Shown: positions 25,493 through 33,246 of the stretch, piece by piece
How the letters are laid out: each line of letters starts with the position of its first letter
Position numbering within the stretch: the first letter of the stretch is position 1
DNA from: Candidatus Cloacimonadales bacterium
GTDB taxonomy: Bacteria > Cloacimonadota > Cloacimonadia > Cloacimonadales > TCS61
Assembly: GCA_030656075.1 (NCBI GenBank)
Contig: JAUSOT010000264.1
Span: forward strand, 1-34,129
DNA length: 34,129 bases
Reading direction: 5' to 3'
Translations under genes and position numbers: made by a program
The notes under the pieces: generated by a model
The model's input: the letters and a program-made list of their open reading frames with translations, nothing else
Told to the model about the DNA's origin: nothing
The model's database searches: none

Positions 25493-26683
25493 TTATTCAA
25501 ACAAATCTCTTTTTCTGAGAAGAATGCTTTCTTCTTTTCCATCACGCCGGATAGTAATATAGAATTCAGCGATAGTTTTATTCATGATCGTATCTGCAAT
25601 TTCAATTTCGGAAATTTCATCATAGGATTTTCCGTTCACAGCAATCAATTCATCGGTCGGATGAAGTCCGGATTCAAAAGCAGGAGAATTCTGCCAAACT
25701 CCGGTAATTTGAAGCTTTTCATCTTTTTTAGCGATATTGATACCGGCAGAATATCGGAGTGAATAATTGGATTCTTCGGCATTTGTAAATTTAACCTGAC
25801 GATTGGGATAATCGATGGTTGTGAGATAATTTTCCAAGAAATATTTTCCAATCAAAGCCGTGCTGTTATTCAGGAATACCGGCACTTCCCCAAAGATTAC
25901 CGGAACATCTTCCAAAACAATATCTCCCAATTTGATCTCAGGCATCAAATAAAAGTAATTCTGTGGAGATTCAGTCCAGGGCCAGCGCACAAAATAGCCT
26001 TCTGATTCAACCAGATTTTCCTTTTCCGCTTCGGAGAGATTTTCCAGCCAACTGATGGGAAAGACAAAAGCATAAGGCAGCCCCGTATCGATCATTCCCG
26101 GAAATTTGTGTTTTTCATTGATTAGCAGCTCAATCGTGGGAAAATAAGGGGAAACCATTTCAATATCCATCAGATGTTCAGAATCGTTTTTTGCGGTCAT
26201 TTTTTGAGGATTCCGTAAAGTTACATTTTGTTTTTCATAATCAATTTCTACGTTGAAAAAACGCAAATAATCAGAGCCGATCATACCGGGAAGTTCAAAT
26301 TTGAACGTATCGTTGAATCCAACTAAACCTACTTTCATTCCTGCTACCGAGGCATTTCCCAGCTTCAGTTCATCCACAATTGCCATCACAGCATTCTGCT
26401 GCGGAATTTCCATGGTTTCGAATTCCAGGCTGTCATTAACACTTTTTTCCAGCATCGTCATGCCGCCGGTATCCAGGATCATCGTGTAAGGCATCTCTTT
26501 AATGGTAGCTGTAACTTCAATCAGATGCGAATGCTGCAAGGTGAATGGAATGATAATATCTTCCTTCAGGTCGCCGGGTATTCCGCCTTTGAATTTTTCA
26601 AACATGGCAATCTGCGGATTTTCACAGGATGCGATGCTGAGACCCAATAAAATGATCAGAACGGCAAAAATTTTCAATTTCAT
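25493..26683 (-). CDS. lipoprotein aspartyl protease with two DTG lobes and a C-terminal PDZ domain
   Basis: 396 residues. A lipoprotein signal (LLGLSIASC, Cys20) suggests an envelope anchor. A retropepsin-like lobe has MILDTGG with Asp71 and ends in GMIGSDYLRFFNVEIDYE; a second lobe has GMIDTGL with Asp199 and ends in LIGKYFLENYLTTIDYPNRQ. Residues 312-390 are a PDZ domain (ITGVWQNSPAFESGL, then DELIAVNGKSY). Two DTG lobes in one chain echo the bilobal pepsin layout, although each bacterial lobe is retropepsin-like. Proteins of this general type are found in Bacteroidetes and relatives; the substrate is unknown. It is a single gene with no clear operon partner. Confidence 0.85.
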   Translation of the reverse strand: MKLKIFAVLIILLGLSIASCENPQIAMFEKFKGGIPGDLKEDIIIPFTLQHSHLIEVTATIKEMPYTMILDTGGMTMLEKSVNDSLEFETMEIPQQNAVMAIVDELKLGNASVAGMKVGLVGFNDTFKFELPGMIGSDYLRFFNVEIDYEKQNVTLRNPQKMTAKNDSEHLMDIEMVSPYFPTIELLINEKHKFPGMIDTGLPYAFVFPISWLENLSEAEKENLVESEGYFVRWPWTESPQNYFYLMPEIKLGDIVLEDVPVIFGEVPVFLNNSTALIGKYFLENYLTTIDYPNRQVKFTNAEESNYSLRYSAGINIAKKDEKLQITGVWQNSPAFESGLHPTDELIAVNGKSYDEISEIEIADTIMNKTIAEFYITIRRDGKEESILLRKRDLFE

Positions 26684-26746
26684 TTCTCCTCCAAATTATT
26701 TAATCAGAATAATTTCTCGATGCTTGCATCGGGGTATCCTCATTTT

Positions 26747-26783
26747 CTCCCCCTTGGGGGAGATGCCGAAGGCAGAGAGGGGC
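26747..26783. repeat. dispersed palindromic repeat CTCCCCC-tt-GGGGGAG
   Basis: The palindrome (26747-26762) is followed by ATGCCGAAGGCAGAGAGGGG, which contains the small hairpin GCC-gaa-GGC. The same outer logic as 3461, 8043 and 9634. Confidence 0.6.
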
Positions 26784-26857
26784 AATATTAGAAAATTCAG
26801 TTTTCAGCTTGCTGAAATTAAGTTGGCAAAATACTCCTTGGCTTGCCACGGGGATAG

Positions 26858-27475
26858 TCAACTTAAAGAATTTTCTTTATTGATCAGCTTTTTCACAATT
26901 TCAAACATATCATTTGAAACTCGTTTGATATTCAGATTCGGGTCAAGTTCACAGATAAATGCACACCCTTCGATGATCGCATGGATCATGGTTGCCAATT
27001 GCGAAGAGCGAAGATCTGTTCTGATCAGGTTGGCATCCTGGGCATCAATAAGATGCTGATTCAAAACCTGGCGGGCATGAATTTGATCTTCAGCTATTCT
27101 TTCCCGAAATTCCGGTTTGTATTTACTCAAGATCATTAAAAGATCATTGTAGGAATAGGCGTAAGTTTCTGCCGTTTTATCCAATAGAACTGTCTCGACA
27201 TCTTTATAAATAGGGATCGCATTGAACATTCTTTCCACAAAATCAGTTCCAGATTTAAGATTGGAATAATACTTTTTTGCCCAGGCACTCATTTTTTCTG
27301 TGAAATAATCCAATACTCCTTCCACCATAGCATCTTTGTTTTGAAAATGATGATAAATGGCTGGTTTGGAAACACCTACTTCATCAGCGATCATATTCAT
27401 TGAAACATGGTAGAAACCCTTTTGCAGAAAGAGTTTGAGAGCTGTTTTCACGATTGCTTCTTTTGTCTTATTCAT
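26858..27475 (-). CDS. TetR/AcrR-family transcriptional regulator
   Basis: A 205-residue repressor. The N-terminal DNA-binding domain is classic: 'EAIVKTALKLFLQKGFYHV', 'MNMIADEVGVSKPAIYHHF' and KDAMVEGVLDYF. The C-terminal ligand domain (from about residue 55) is mostly helical and not assignable to a ligand. A perfect palindrome (27486-27501) lies 11 bp upstream of the ATG, so autorepression is likely. The divergent ABC permease pair at 28023 is a candidate target but is about 550 bp away across repeats; a distant regulon is equally possible. Confidence 0.93.
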   Translation of the reverse strand: MNKTKEAIVKTALKLFLQKGFYHVSMNMIADEVGVSKPAIYHHFQNKDAMVEGVLDYFTEKMSAWAKKYYSNLKSGTDFVERMFNAIPIYKDVETVLLDKTAETYAYSYNDLLMILSKYKPEFRERIAEDQIHARQVLNQHLIDAQDANLIRTDLRSSQLATMIHAIIEGCAFICELDPNLNIKRVSNDMFEIVKKLINKENSLS

Positions 27476-27485
27476 AACTTCTCCT

Positions 27486-27501
27486 TACCGACCGGTAGGT
27501 A
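27486..27501. promoter_or_regulatory. TetR-type operator palindrome
   Basis: TACCGACCGGTAGGTA is a near-perfect 16-bp palindrome centred on ACCGGT, the kind of site bound by many TetR/AcrR regulators. It overlaps the leader of the tetR-like gene, which fits autoregulation. Confidence 0.75.
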
Positions 27502-28022
27502 GAATTTGAGATTGGCTTTATCTGTCAAATACTTTTTTTGATTTCTTCAAATTTCATTATTTCACCTTTTTCTTGTTCCACGTTGGAACCGGATATTCTC
27601 TCTCTGCGGAAATGAAATTATCATCATTCGGCAGCCGAAGCTGCGAAATACTGGCGTTGCAAATTCATTTAGCCAAAATAAATTTGTCTTTCTGATCCGG
27701 CAGTTGCCGGATTGTTCTTTGGAAGAATCTCAGTTTGTTAATTTATATGAAGTAAAGAGAATAATCAAGAGATTCTTCGAGAGATAAGCTAATAGATTTT
27801 TTTAGAAAAACTTCTCGTGCCTTTAGTTTTTGTGGTACATTTTCATCCTGAAAATCTTTGCAATCCTGCTAATCCTGCTTTTGGCTGAAACAAAATGAAA
27901 GAAACCTTAAAAGGGCTAAGCAGGGAGAAATTTTTTGGAAGAAGCCCTGGCAAGGTTAATTATTCAATTGACATTACATCTCGGCTAATAATTCTTTGTG
28001 AAGAATGATATGAGGAAATTCT
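27502..28022. other. gap of 521 bp between tetR-like gene and ABC permeases
   Basis: No gene is seen. It contains the frame-type repeat at 27668-27736, a GGCAGCCGAAGCTGC block (27632-27646) and the block ATCCTGCTAATCCTGCT (about 27863-27879). TTGACA at 27968 could be a -35 element for the permease operon, but the best -10 candidates are badly spaced. The 28023 start has GAGGAAATTCT before its ATG. Confidence 0.55.
27668..27736. repeat. dispersed repeat with exchangeable core, copy 2
   Basis: Left flank AGCCAAAATAAATTTGTCTT then TCTGA, core TCCGGCA-gt-TGCCGGA (27696-27711, perfect 7-bp stem), right flank TTGTTCTTTGGAAGAATCTC then AGTTT. Flanks align with 25173-25238 while the core is replaced by a different palindrome. 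Confidence 0.75.
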
Positions 28023-28967
28023 ATGAAGAAAAAGAAGTTTGATGTTGGGCCGTATATCTATCTTTTACCGGCATTTATCATTGTATTTGTTTTTCGGCTT
28101 ATCCCGATCGTGCTTTCGTTCATTGTCAGTTTCTTCGAATGGACAGTGACCGGAGCAGGTGATTTCATCGGGCTGGAAAACTACGCAATAATGATGAAAG
28201 ACAAGGAATTCTGGCAATCGCTCGTGAATACCTTTTACCTGGTGATCTTTGTAGTTCCCATCAGTTTGATTCTATCGCTGCTTTTTGCTGCGCTGCTGAA
28301 CACTATTGAAAAGCTGAAGAGTTTTTTCCGGTCGGTTTATTTCATTCCCACGGTTACTTCCATGGTGGCTATTTCTATTGTCTGGAAGATTATCTTCAAT
28401 CAGCAGACCGGACTGGCAAATTATTTTCTGGAAAAGATCGGTCTCGATCCCATGGGCTGGCTGGCCGAAAGCCAGGGTATTTTCCAACTGCTTTTTGCCA
28501 ATTTGGGAATTGAACTTCCTTCCTGGGCCGCCGGACCTTCGCTGGCACTTTTCTCGATCATTATCGTAACCATCTGGAAGGGACTCGGCTACAACACAAT
28601 CATCTATCTGGCAGGATTGCAGAACATTCCCAATGTCTATTATGAAGCTGCCGACATCGATGGAGCCGGCAAAATAAAACAATTTTTCAAAATCACCTGG
28701 CCCTTGATCTCACCGACTACCTTCTATGTTCTGATGATGACCACGATCACGACTTTCCAGGTTTTCTCGCAGATTTATTTGATGACCGGGCCCCCTGTGG
28801 GCGGACCTTTGGGGACGACAAAAGTGATAGTTTACTTCCTGTTTGATAAAGGATTTGGCGAAAGCAATAATCTCAGTTATGCCAGTGCCATCGCACTCGT
28901 TCTTTTTGTTATTATCCTCAGCTTGACCCTCCTGCAGAAACGGCTGGAAAAAAAGGTTCATTATTAG
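28023..28967 (+). CDS. sugar-type ABC transporter permease, MalF/UgpA family
   Basis: A 314-residue inner-membrane subunit of a CUT1 importer. The EAA loop EAADIDGAG (208-216) followed by FFKITWPLISPTTFY, which contacts the ATPase, is intact. Six hydrophobic segments include 'YIYLLPAFIIVFVFRLIPIV' at the start, and 'RSVYFIPTVTSMVAISIVWK' in the core. The length and short N-terminal region resemble UgpA/LacF rather than enteric MalF. The partner permease begins 9 nt downstream. Neither a substrate-binding protein nor a CUT1 ATPase is next to it, so the transported sugar or polyol cannot be told. Confidence 0.94.
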   Translation: MKKKKFDVGPYIYLLPAFIIVFVFRLIPIVLSFIVSFFEWTVTGAGDFIGLENYAIMMKDKEFWQSLVNTFYLVIFVVPISLILSLLFAALLNTIEKLKSFFRSVYFIPTVTSMVAISIVWKIIFNQQTGLANYFLEKIGLDPMGWLAESQGIFQLLFANLGIELPSWAAGPSLALFSIIIVTIWKGLGYNTIIYLAGLQNIPNVYYEAADIDGAGKIKQFFKITWPLISPTTFYVLMMTTITTFQVFSQIYLMTGPPVGGPLGTTKVIVYFLFDKGFGESNNLSYASAIALVLFVIILSLTLLQKRLEKKVHY

Positions 28968-28976
28968 GAGGCCGGC

Positions 28977-29954
28977 ATGAATTTCAAAAAGATTATTACT
29001 TATCTTATCTTATCGATCTGCGGACTGGCTATGATCATTCCTTTTTTCTGGATGTTGACAACTTCCGTGAAATCTCAACTGGAAATTAACAAAGGCAATG
29101 TCGGTTTTTCTCCTGTCGAGGAATATGATGTCTATAAAGAAAGCGGAAAAGAATATTACATAACGATCGTAAAACAAGGGGCAGACAGCTCATTTGTTCA
29201 TCTTTTCGATGGGGATATGAACCGCATCCGGTCTTATGCAAAAGTGGCAAACAGCGATATCCGGCATGAAAAGAAATTCAAACTGCATTGGGAAAATTTC
29301 GCAAATGCTTTTAACAAAGTTCCCTTTGGCCGCTATTTTTTGAACACGATCTTTGTTTCCTGCAGTGTGGTGTTGGGAGTGATGATCACCGGTTCGCTGG
29401 CGGCTTATGCTTTTGCCACCATGAAATTCAAAGGTCAGAATTTTATCTTCTACCTGTTCATCAGCATGATGATGGTGCCGCAGCCGGTTTATCTGATTCC
29501 GTCCTACGTTTTGCTCAATCATCTCGGCTGGATCGATACTTATAATGCGCTGATCATTCCCTGGATAGCGAATATTTTCACGATTTTCCTGTTGCGCCAG
29601 CAATTCAAAACCATTCCCCGCGATCTTTTCGATGCGGCGGAAATCGACGGCTGCTCCAGGTTTGGAATTTTGTGGAAGATCGTGTTGCCGCTTTCCAAGT
29701 CGGTGATCGCCACGGCGGCAATTTTCGGGTTCATCGGTAGCTGGAACAGCTTTATGTGGCCGCTGATCATGACCGACAGTCCGGAATTACGCGTGCTCCA
29801 GGTGGGGCTCAGCTATTTCTCACAGGAAGCTTCCACGCAAACTTCTCTGCTGATGGCTGCTTCCACTTTCAGCATCCTGCCGCTGCTCGTGCTTTTCCTG
29901 ATAGCTCAAAAGCAGATCATTGCCAGCTTTGCATCGAGCGGATTAAAGGAGTAA
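28977..29954 (+). CDS. sugar-type ABC transporter permease, MalG/UgpE family, with long periplasmic insert
   Basis: A 325-residue partner of the preceding permease. The EAA loop DAAEIDGCS (219-227) with FGILWKIVLPLSKSV is intact, and the end 'LFLIAQKQIIASFASSGLKE' is typical. It is about 50 residues longer than usual: between the first membrane helix and the HWENFANAF segment, residues 33-100 form a polar, beta-rich loop (GKEYYITIVKQGADSSFVHLF) expected on the periplasmic side. AGGAGG is found just before the ATG. The insert could touch the binding protein. Confidence 0.94.
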   Translation: MNFKKIITYLILSICGLAMIIPFFWMLTTSVKSQLEINKGNVGFSPVEEYDVYKESGKEYYITIVKQGADSSFVHLFDGDMNRIRSYAKVANSDIRHEKKFKLHWENFANAFNKVPFGRYFLNTIFVSCSVVLGVMITGSLAAYAFATMKFKGQNFIFYLFISMMMVPQPVYLIPSYVLLNHLGWIDTYNALIIPWIANIFTIFLLRQQFKTIPRDLFDAAEIDGCSRFGILWKIVLPLSKSVIATAAIFGFIGSWNSFMWPLIMTDSPELRVLQVGLSYFSQEASTQTSLLMAASTFSILPLLVLFLIAQKQIIASFASSGLKE

Positions 29955-30048
29955 TTGGCAACGAACCTACAAGTTGGAAAAATTGACAGAAATTTAGGAT
30001 TGGAAAAATTTAAAAACAACATCATAAATGTTTCAAAAAGGAGGATTT

Positions 30049-30846
30049 ATGAAAAAGATAAGTTTGTTTATTGTACTGGGAATTGTACTATTATTGCTTT
30101 CCGGCTGTTTCCAAAGTCACCGGATTATTTATCTCAACAAAGACGGTTCCGGGAAAATAGTCGAAACCATGTTGATAACCAGCAACTTGAATGATTATAT
30201 GGGAGATGAAGTAGCATCTTATGATGTGGAAGAACTGGAAGAAAAAGCAGCCGATTTTGGCGAAGGCGTGAAATATGTTTCCAGCAAAGACGTTACCCAA
30301 AACAGCTTGCAAGGCTATGAAGTTACGTATTCCTTCCAGGATATTTCCAAAATCAGGCTCAATCAAAATGCGACTCAGGAAATAAATGATGCGTCTGCAA
30401 GCATTGATTCGTATAATTATATTACTTTCAGATTCAAAAAGGGTGGTATAGCGGAATTGAAAGTGATTTTCCCAAAAGAAGAAAAAGACGACCAGGAATT
30501 GACGGATGATGAGGAATTGGGGGATGAAGAAAATTACAATGATGATATGACTGAAGAAGACGATAACTCCGCCCTGCAGATGGTCAAAACGGTCTATGCC
30601 GATATGGAGATTTCCACTAAAATCGTTGTTGAAGGAAAAATTGTGAGTTCGGACGCAACCCATGTTCAGGATAATGAAATTACTTTAGAAGAAATTATCT
30701 TTGCGAAACTGTTAGAAAACGAAAATGCGCTGAAATTAATGGATAAAAACAGTGATGTTGGTGATATAAAATTCATCAATCAGTTCAAAGATTATCCTGG
30801 CGTGAAGATAGAACAAAAAAATGAAATAACGATTAAGTTTAAATAG
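30049..30846 (+). CDS. hypothetical lipoprotein with acidic linker
   Basis: 265 residues from the ATG at 30049, which has a strong AAAGGAGG upstream; an in-frame ATG seven codons earlier is less likely. The signal peptide ends in a lipobox LLLSGC (Cys20). The N-terminal part (HRIIYLNKDGSGKIVETMLI) has the pattern of lipoproteins with a repeated 'GsGki.....' motif. A run of Asp/Glu in about residues 146-176 separates it from the C-terminal domain. It follows the permeases by 94 bp on the same strand, but it does not look like a solute-binding protein. Function unknown. Confidence 0.78.
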   Translation: MKKISLFIVLGIVLLLLSGCFQSHRIIYLNKDGSGKIVETMLITSNLNDYMGDEVASYDVEELEEKAADFGEGVKYVSSKDVTQNSLQGYEVTYSFQDISKIRLNQNATQEINDASASIDSYNYITFRFKKGGIAELKVIFPKEEKDDQELTDDEELGDEENYNDDMTEEDDNSALQMVKTVYADMEISTKIVVEGKIVSSDATHVQDNEITLEEIIFAKLLENENALKLMDKNSDVGDIKFINQFKDYPGVKIEQKNEITIKFK

Positions 30847-30874
30847 AATTCTCAATTAAATTAGATTTGAAAAA

Positions 30875-30907
30875 AGCCTTCTCTGCATTTTGGGAAGGCT
30901 GTTTTGA
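30875..30907 (+). terminator. terminator after the lipoprotein gene
   Basis: AGCCTTC (30875-30881) pairs with GAAGGCT (30894-30900) and is followed by GTTTTG; A-rich on the other side. A 7-bp stem with a 12-base loop, moderate strength, 29 bp after the stop. Confidence 0.65.
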
Positions 30908-30991
30908 TTCACGACTGCAACCGACTTTCCGAAGTAATTTCTTAATTTCTATGGCATTTACCTTTGTTCGATTTTGTTCGTTGTTAATAAA

Positions 30992-31438
30992 TCAAACAAA
31001 AAACAAAGCGATTATAGCGTAACCCACAATTCTTAATGAATACACGATCAAAGAAAATTTCAGGAAATTTACCCTGAAAATCCCGGCAGCAATCGTGATG
31101 GGATCGCCCAGAAAAGGCGTCCAGGAAACCAGCAGGCTCCATGTGCCGTATTTAGTTGTGTATTCCAGCGCTTTGCGTCCGCTTTTAGATTTTTCCAGTT
31201 TGGGAATGAGCGGTTTACCGATCAGGTAGCCCATCCAGTAATTGGCTGCGCAGCCCAGGCTGTTACCCACCGAACAAGCTATGAACGCCGGAACGACCGG
31301 AGCTTTGGCTGCCAAAGCTGCCAATAAAATTGCTGCCGAACTGGCCGGCACGATCGTAGCCGCGATGAACGAAGTTACAAACAGAGCTATCGTTCCGTAG
31401 TTTTGTATGAAATCGAGCATCCAGAGGGGAATGTGCAT
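30992..31438 (-). CDS. YqaA/DedA-like (SNARE-associated family) small membrane protein
   Basis: A 148-residue integral membrane protein with four to five hydrophobic segments. It shows F.A....P.S..........A, NSLGCAANYWMGYLIG, then the soluble segment KLEKSKSGRKALEYTTKYG, and WTPFLGDPITIAAGIFRV, the G-[DS]-P-[IV]-T-x-x-A-G motif of the YqaA branch. DedA-type proteins are linked to lipid (undecaprenyl phosphate or phospholipid) handling; YqaA itself is not well characterised. It stands alone between the lipoprotein and the toxin-antitoxin cassette. Confidence 0.85.
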   Translation of the reverse strand: MHIPLWMLDFIQNYGTIALFVTSFIAATIVPASSAAILLAALAAKAPVVPAFIACSVGNSLGCAANYWMGYLIGKPLIPKLEKSKSGRKALEYTTKYGTWSLLVSWTPFLGDPITIAAGIFRVNFLKFSLIVYSLRIVGYAIIALFFV

Positions 31439-31496
31439 ATTTACTCTGTGATCTTTTTACAATAGCTACAAATTTAATGTATTTGTGAATTTCAAT

Positions 31497-31889
31497 TTAA
31501 ATAATCTCTAAACCCTTTTTCTCTTTTGAGGGTTTACCATCAATATTCCATTTTGGCTTAAAAACATCAATCATACAATATTCCATTCCTTGGGCCAAAT
31601 CAAGATAGTATTGACCCCAAGAAATATCCTGATAAAATTCCATAAAAACATGAGAATTATTATTGAAGTATTTCATATGAGATTTAATTGTTTCATGGTT
31701 TTTAATTCTATCCTCAATAGATTGAGAAGTGTAACCAATATATTTTATTTCTTCATTAATTGAAATTGCATAAACGCAACTATAGTAATCTTTATTATGT
31801 GCCATATTGGATTTAACAATGAAAGAATTATCTTCCCATTTGCCAACATTTATGAATCCTAAGTTAGTCAGATGTTCCAAGGCTTTCAT
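31497..31889 (-). CDS. GIY-YIG-domain protein, third gene of the Panacea toxin-antitoxin cassette
   Basis: 130 residues. The GIY-YIG nuclease fold is recognisable: CVYA (38-41, in the place of GIY), YIGYTSQ (50-56), Arg61 in DRIKNHE, Glu103 in GMEYCMIDVF and Asn115 in KWNIDGKP; the key Arg, Glu and Asn positions are kept, so catalysis is conceivable. An N-terminal segment (about 1-35) is not part of the domain. The ATG is preceded by a perfect AAGGAGG (31898-31904), and the gene begins 17 nt after the RelE-like stop. It is hence probably part of the same transcript. I cannot say whether it is a nuclease of self or foreign DNA, or an accessory protein. Confidence 0.78.
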   Translation of the reverse strand: MKALEHLTNLGFINVGKWEDNSFIVKSNMAHNKDYYSCVYAISINEEIKYIGYTSQSIEDRIKNHETIKSHMKYFNNNSHVFMEFYQDISWGQYYLDLAQGMEYCMIDVFKPKWNIDGKPSKEKKGLEII

Positions 31890-31906
31890 GATTTACCTCC
31901 TTAAGG

Positions 31907-32260
31907 TTAACATTTTCCCTCTATCCTCTCCCGATCTTCATTTTCTTTATTACTTTTGTAATAAATTTCGATAAATTCGATTTTATCCAGATCGGGATAG
32001 TAAGCATAAATAATCCTGATTCCGCTCCGAGAACCAGTTCCCTTCAAAGATTTGCAGGCAAATTTTCGAGCTTTGTAGATTTTGGGATAGTCTATTCCTA
32101 AACCAGCTATTTCAACAATTCCCTGGTTATCGAGCTTAAGTTTATGAAACAATTTTAATTGAACGGTGACGAAATTCTGCAGATCAGATTCGAGTGTGCG
32201 AAACCGTTTTTCCAGTTTCTTCAAATCTTTTTTGAATTCTGCCGAATACTCGATTTGCAT
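31907..32260 (-). CDS. RelE/ParE-superfamily toxin
   Basis: 117 residues. YSAEFKKDLKKLEKRFRTL at the N-terminus, KIYKARKFACKSLKGTGSRSG in the middle and RIIYAYYPDLDKIEFIEIYY at the C-terminus are the family pattern of mRNA-interferase-type toxins that cleave translated mRNA on the ribosome. The final YKSNKENEDRERI, with basic and aromatic residues, is the usual place of the active surface. The gene starts 3 nt after the antitoxin stop and is probably translated by coupling. The order antitoxin then toxin is opposite to HigBA but common in Panacea pairs. Confidence 0.86.
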   Translation of the reverse strand: MQIEYSAEFKKDLKKLEKRFRTLESDLQNFVTVQLKLFHKLKLDNQGIVEIAGLGIDYPKIYKARKFACKSLKGTGSRSGIRIIYAYYPDLDKIEFIEIYYKSNKENEDRERIEGKC

Positions 32261-32263
32261 TTA

Positions 32264-33034
32264 TCAATCTCTCACCGAATAAGGAGCTGTGCGATAGAAT
32301 ACACTTTCATATTCGATTATCTTACCGTCCTCGGCGGTGAGCCAGGGAACATCGCCATGAGAATATTCACTGATTTGGGAAGCATTCATGTCGGCAAGTT
32401 TGGCAATAACCTGGTCGATCAACCGGGTTTCCTTGGCGGAGAATACTGCTAAGTCCGGTTCACGCAACGGCAGGTATTTGGTTTGCGGATATTTGAAATA
32501 CTCATCTTTGATCTTGCGCAGGTCTTTGCCGTCCATCTCCTGCACGATCTTGATGAATTCTTTGGGAGTAGGGCCGTAATTATTTTTCTGATAAGTTGCT
32601 CCAATCAACTGTTCTTCGTATTTTTCATAATAATCGAAATCGATGAAATAGAGAATTTTATAGAGTACTGTTTCGCCGATATTTGGTTTGGAACCGATTT
32701 TATTCAGAACATAAAGCAGGACTTCTTTAAATTTTATCAGGTTTTTCTGAGGAACATCGATACGGATTTCAGTTTTAGGTTGCTCAGGTTTTTGGTCTTT
32801 GGAAATGATCACGGAAATGTCTTTGGAAGCATCAATAAGTAAATCAACAGAAGTATTCAGGATTTTGGAAATTTTAGAAAGTTCTTCTACAGTTGCTTTG
32901 CGCTTGCCGTTTTCTATGTTAGAAATAACTTCTCTCCGCACACCTAATTCCCCGGCTAATTGTTCCTGAGAAAACCCGATTTCCTCTCTCAGATTTTTTA
33001 TTCTTATTCCTATCTGTTTATTGAAATCAACCAT
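32264..33034 (-). CDS. HTH-Panacea (DUF4065/SocA) antitoxin
   Basis: 256 residues. An N-terminal XRE helix-turn-helix (IGIRIKNLREEIGFSQEQLA, VRREVISNIENGKRKA, about 5-65), a linker, then a Panacea/DUF4065 domain (about 105-250) with KILYFIDFDYYEKY, GATYQKNNYGPTP, and ISEYSHGDVPWL. The Panacea domain is known as an antitoxin fold that can neutralise many unrelated toxins; the HTH presumably represses the operon. The ATG follows GGAGGATAAA, the same leader as the AlbA_2 gene at 16286. A RelE-like toxin follows at once. Confidence 0.92.
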   Translation of the reverse strand: MVDFNKQIGIRIKNLREEIGFSQEQLAGELGVRREVISNIENGKRKATVEELSKISKILNTSVDLLIDASKDISVIISKDQKPEQPKTEIRIDVPQKNLIKFKEVLLYVLNKIGSKPNIGETVLYKILYFIDFDYYEKYEEQLIGATYQKNNYGPTPKEFIKIVQEMDGKDLRKIKDEYFKYPQTKYLPLREPDLAVFSAKETRLIDQVIAKLADMNASQISEYSHGDVPWLTAEDGKIIEYESVFYRTAPYSVRD

Positions 33035-33134
33035 TTTATCCTCCAGTGAGATAAATTAATTTCAAAAGTTACCGCGTCAAGCTTTGTGTTCGATAAGGCG
33101 ACAATTTAATGTGCGACAATCACACATTTCCCCA

Positions 33135-33246
33135 GTAGTCCGTCAGTCCCTTGACGGGAAGTTTTTAATTTTTTTCAAAATTCTCATGCTCGTGAAGAGA
33201 CTCGCGAGGCACATAGTTTTTTCCACACAAGGGACTCGTGGGCTAC
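33135..33246. repeat. GTAG-foot REP cluster downstream of RAYT2
   Basis: GTAG (33135-33138) with hairpin CCGTCA-gtccct-TGACGG (33140-33157) in plus orientation; CTCGTG-aagagact-CGCGAG (33189-33208, foot GCAC) and CCACACAAGGGACTCGTGGG (33223-33242) with foot CTAC (33243-33246) in minus orientation. All three share an AGTCYCTT-type loop region. This is a different REP family from the GTAC one near RAYT1. Confidence 0.72.

Noticed and set aside
25135-25545. Antisense-looking 136-residue frame
   Set aside because: It runs through dispersed repeats and the 3' end of the protease gene, has no ribosome site or family pattern.
27968-27973. TTGACA as -35 of the permease operon
   Set aside because: The best -10-like hexamers are 12 or 15 bases away or poor in sequence, so I leave it as a mention only.
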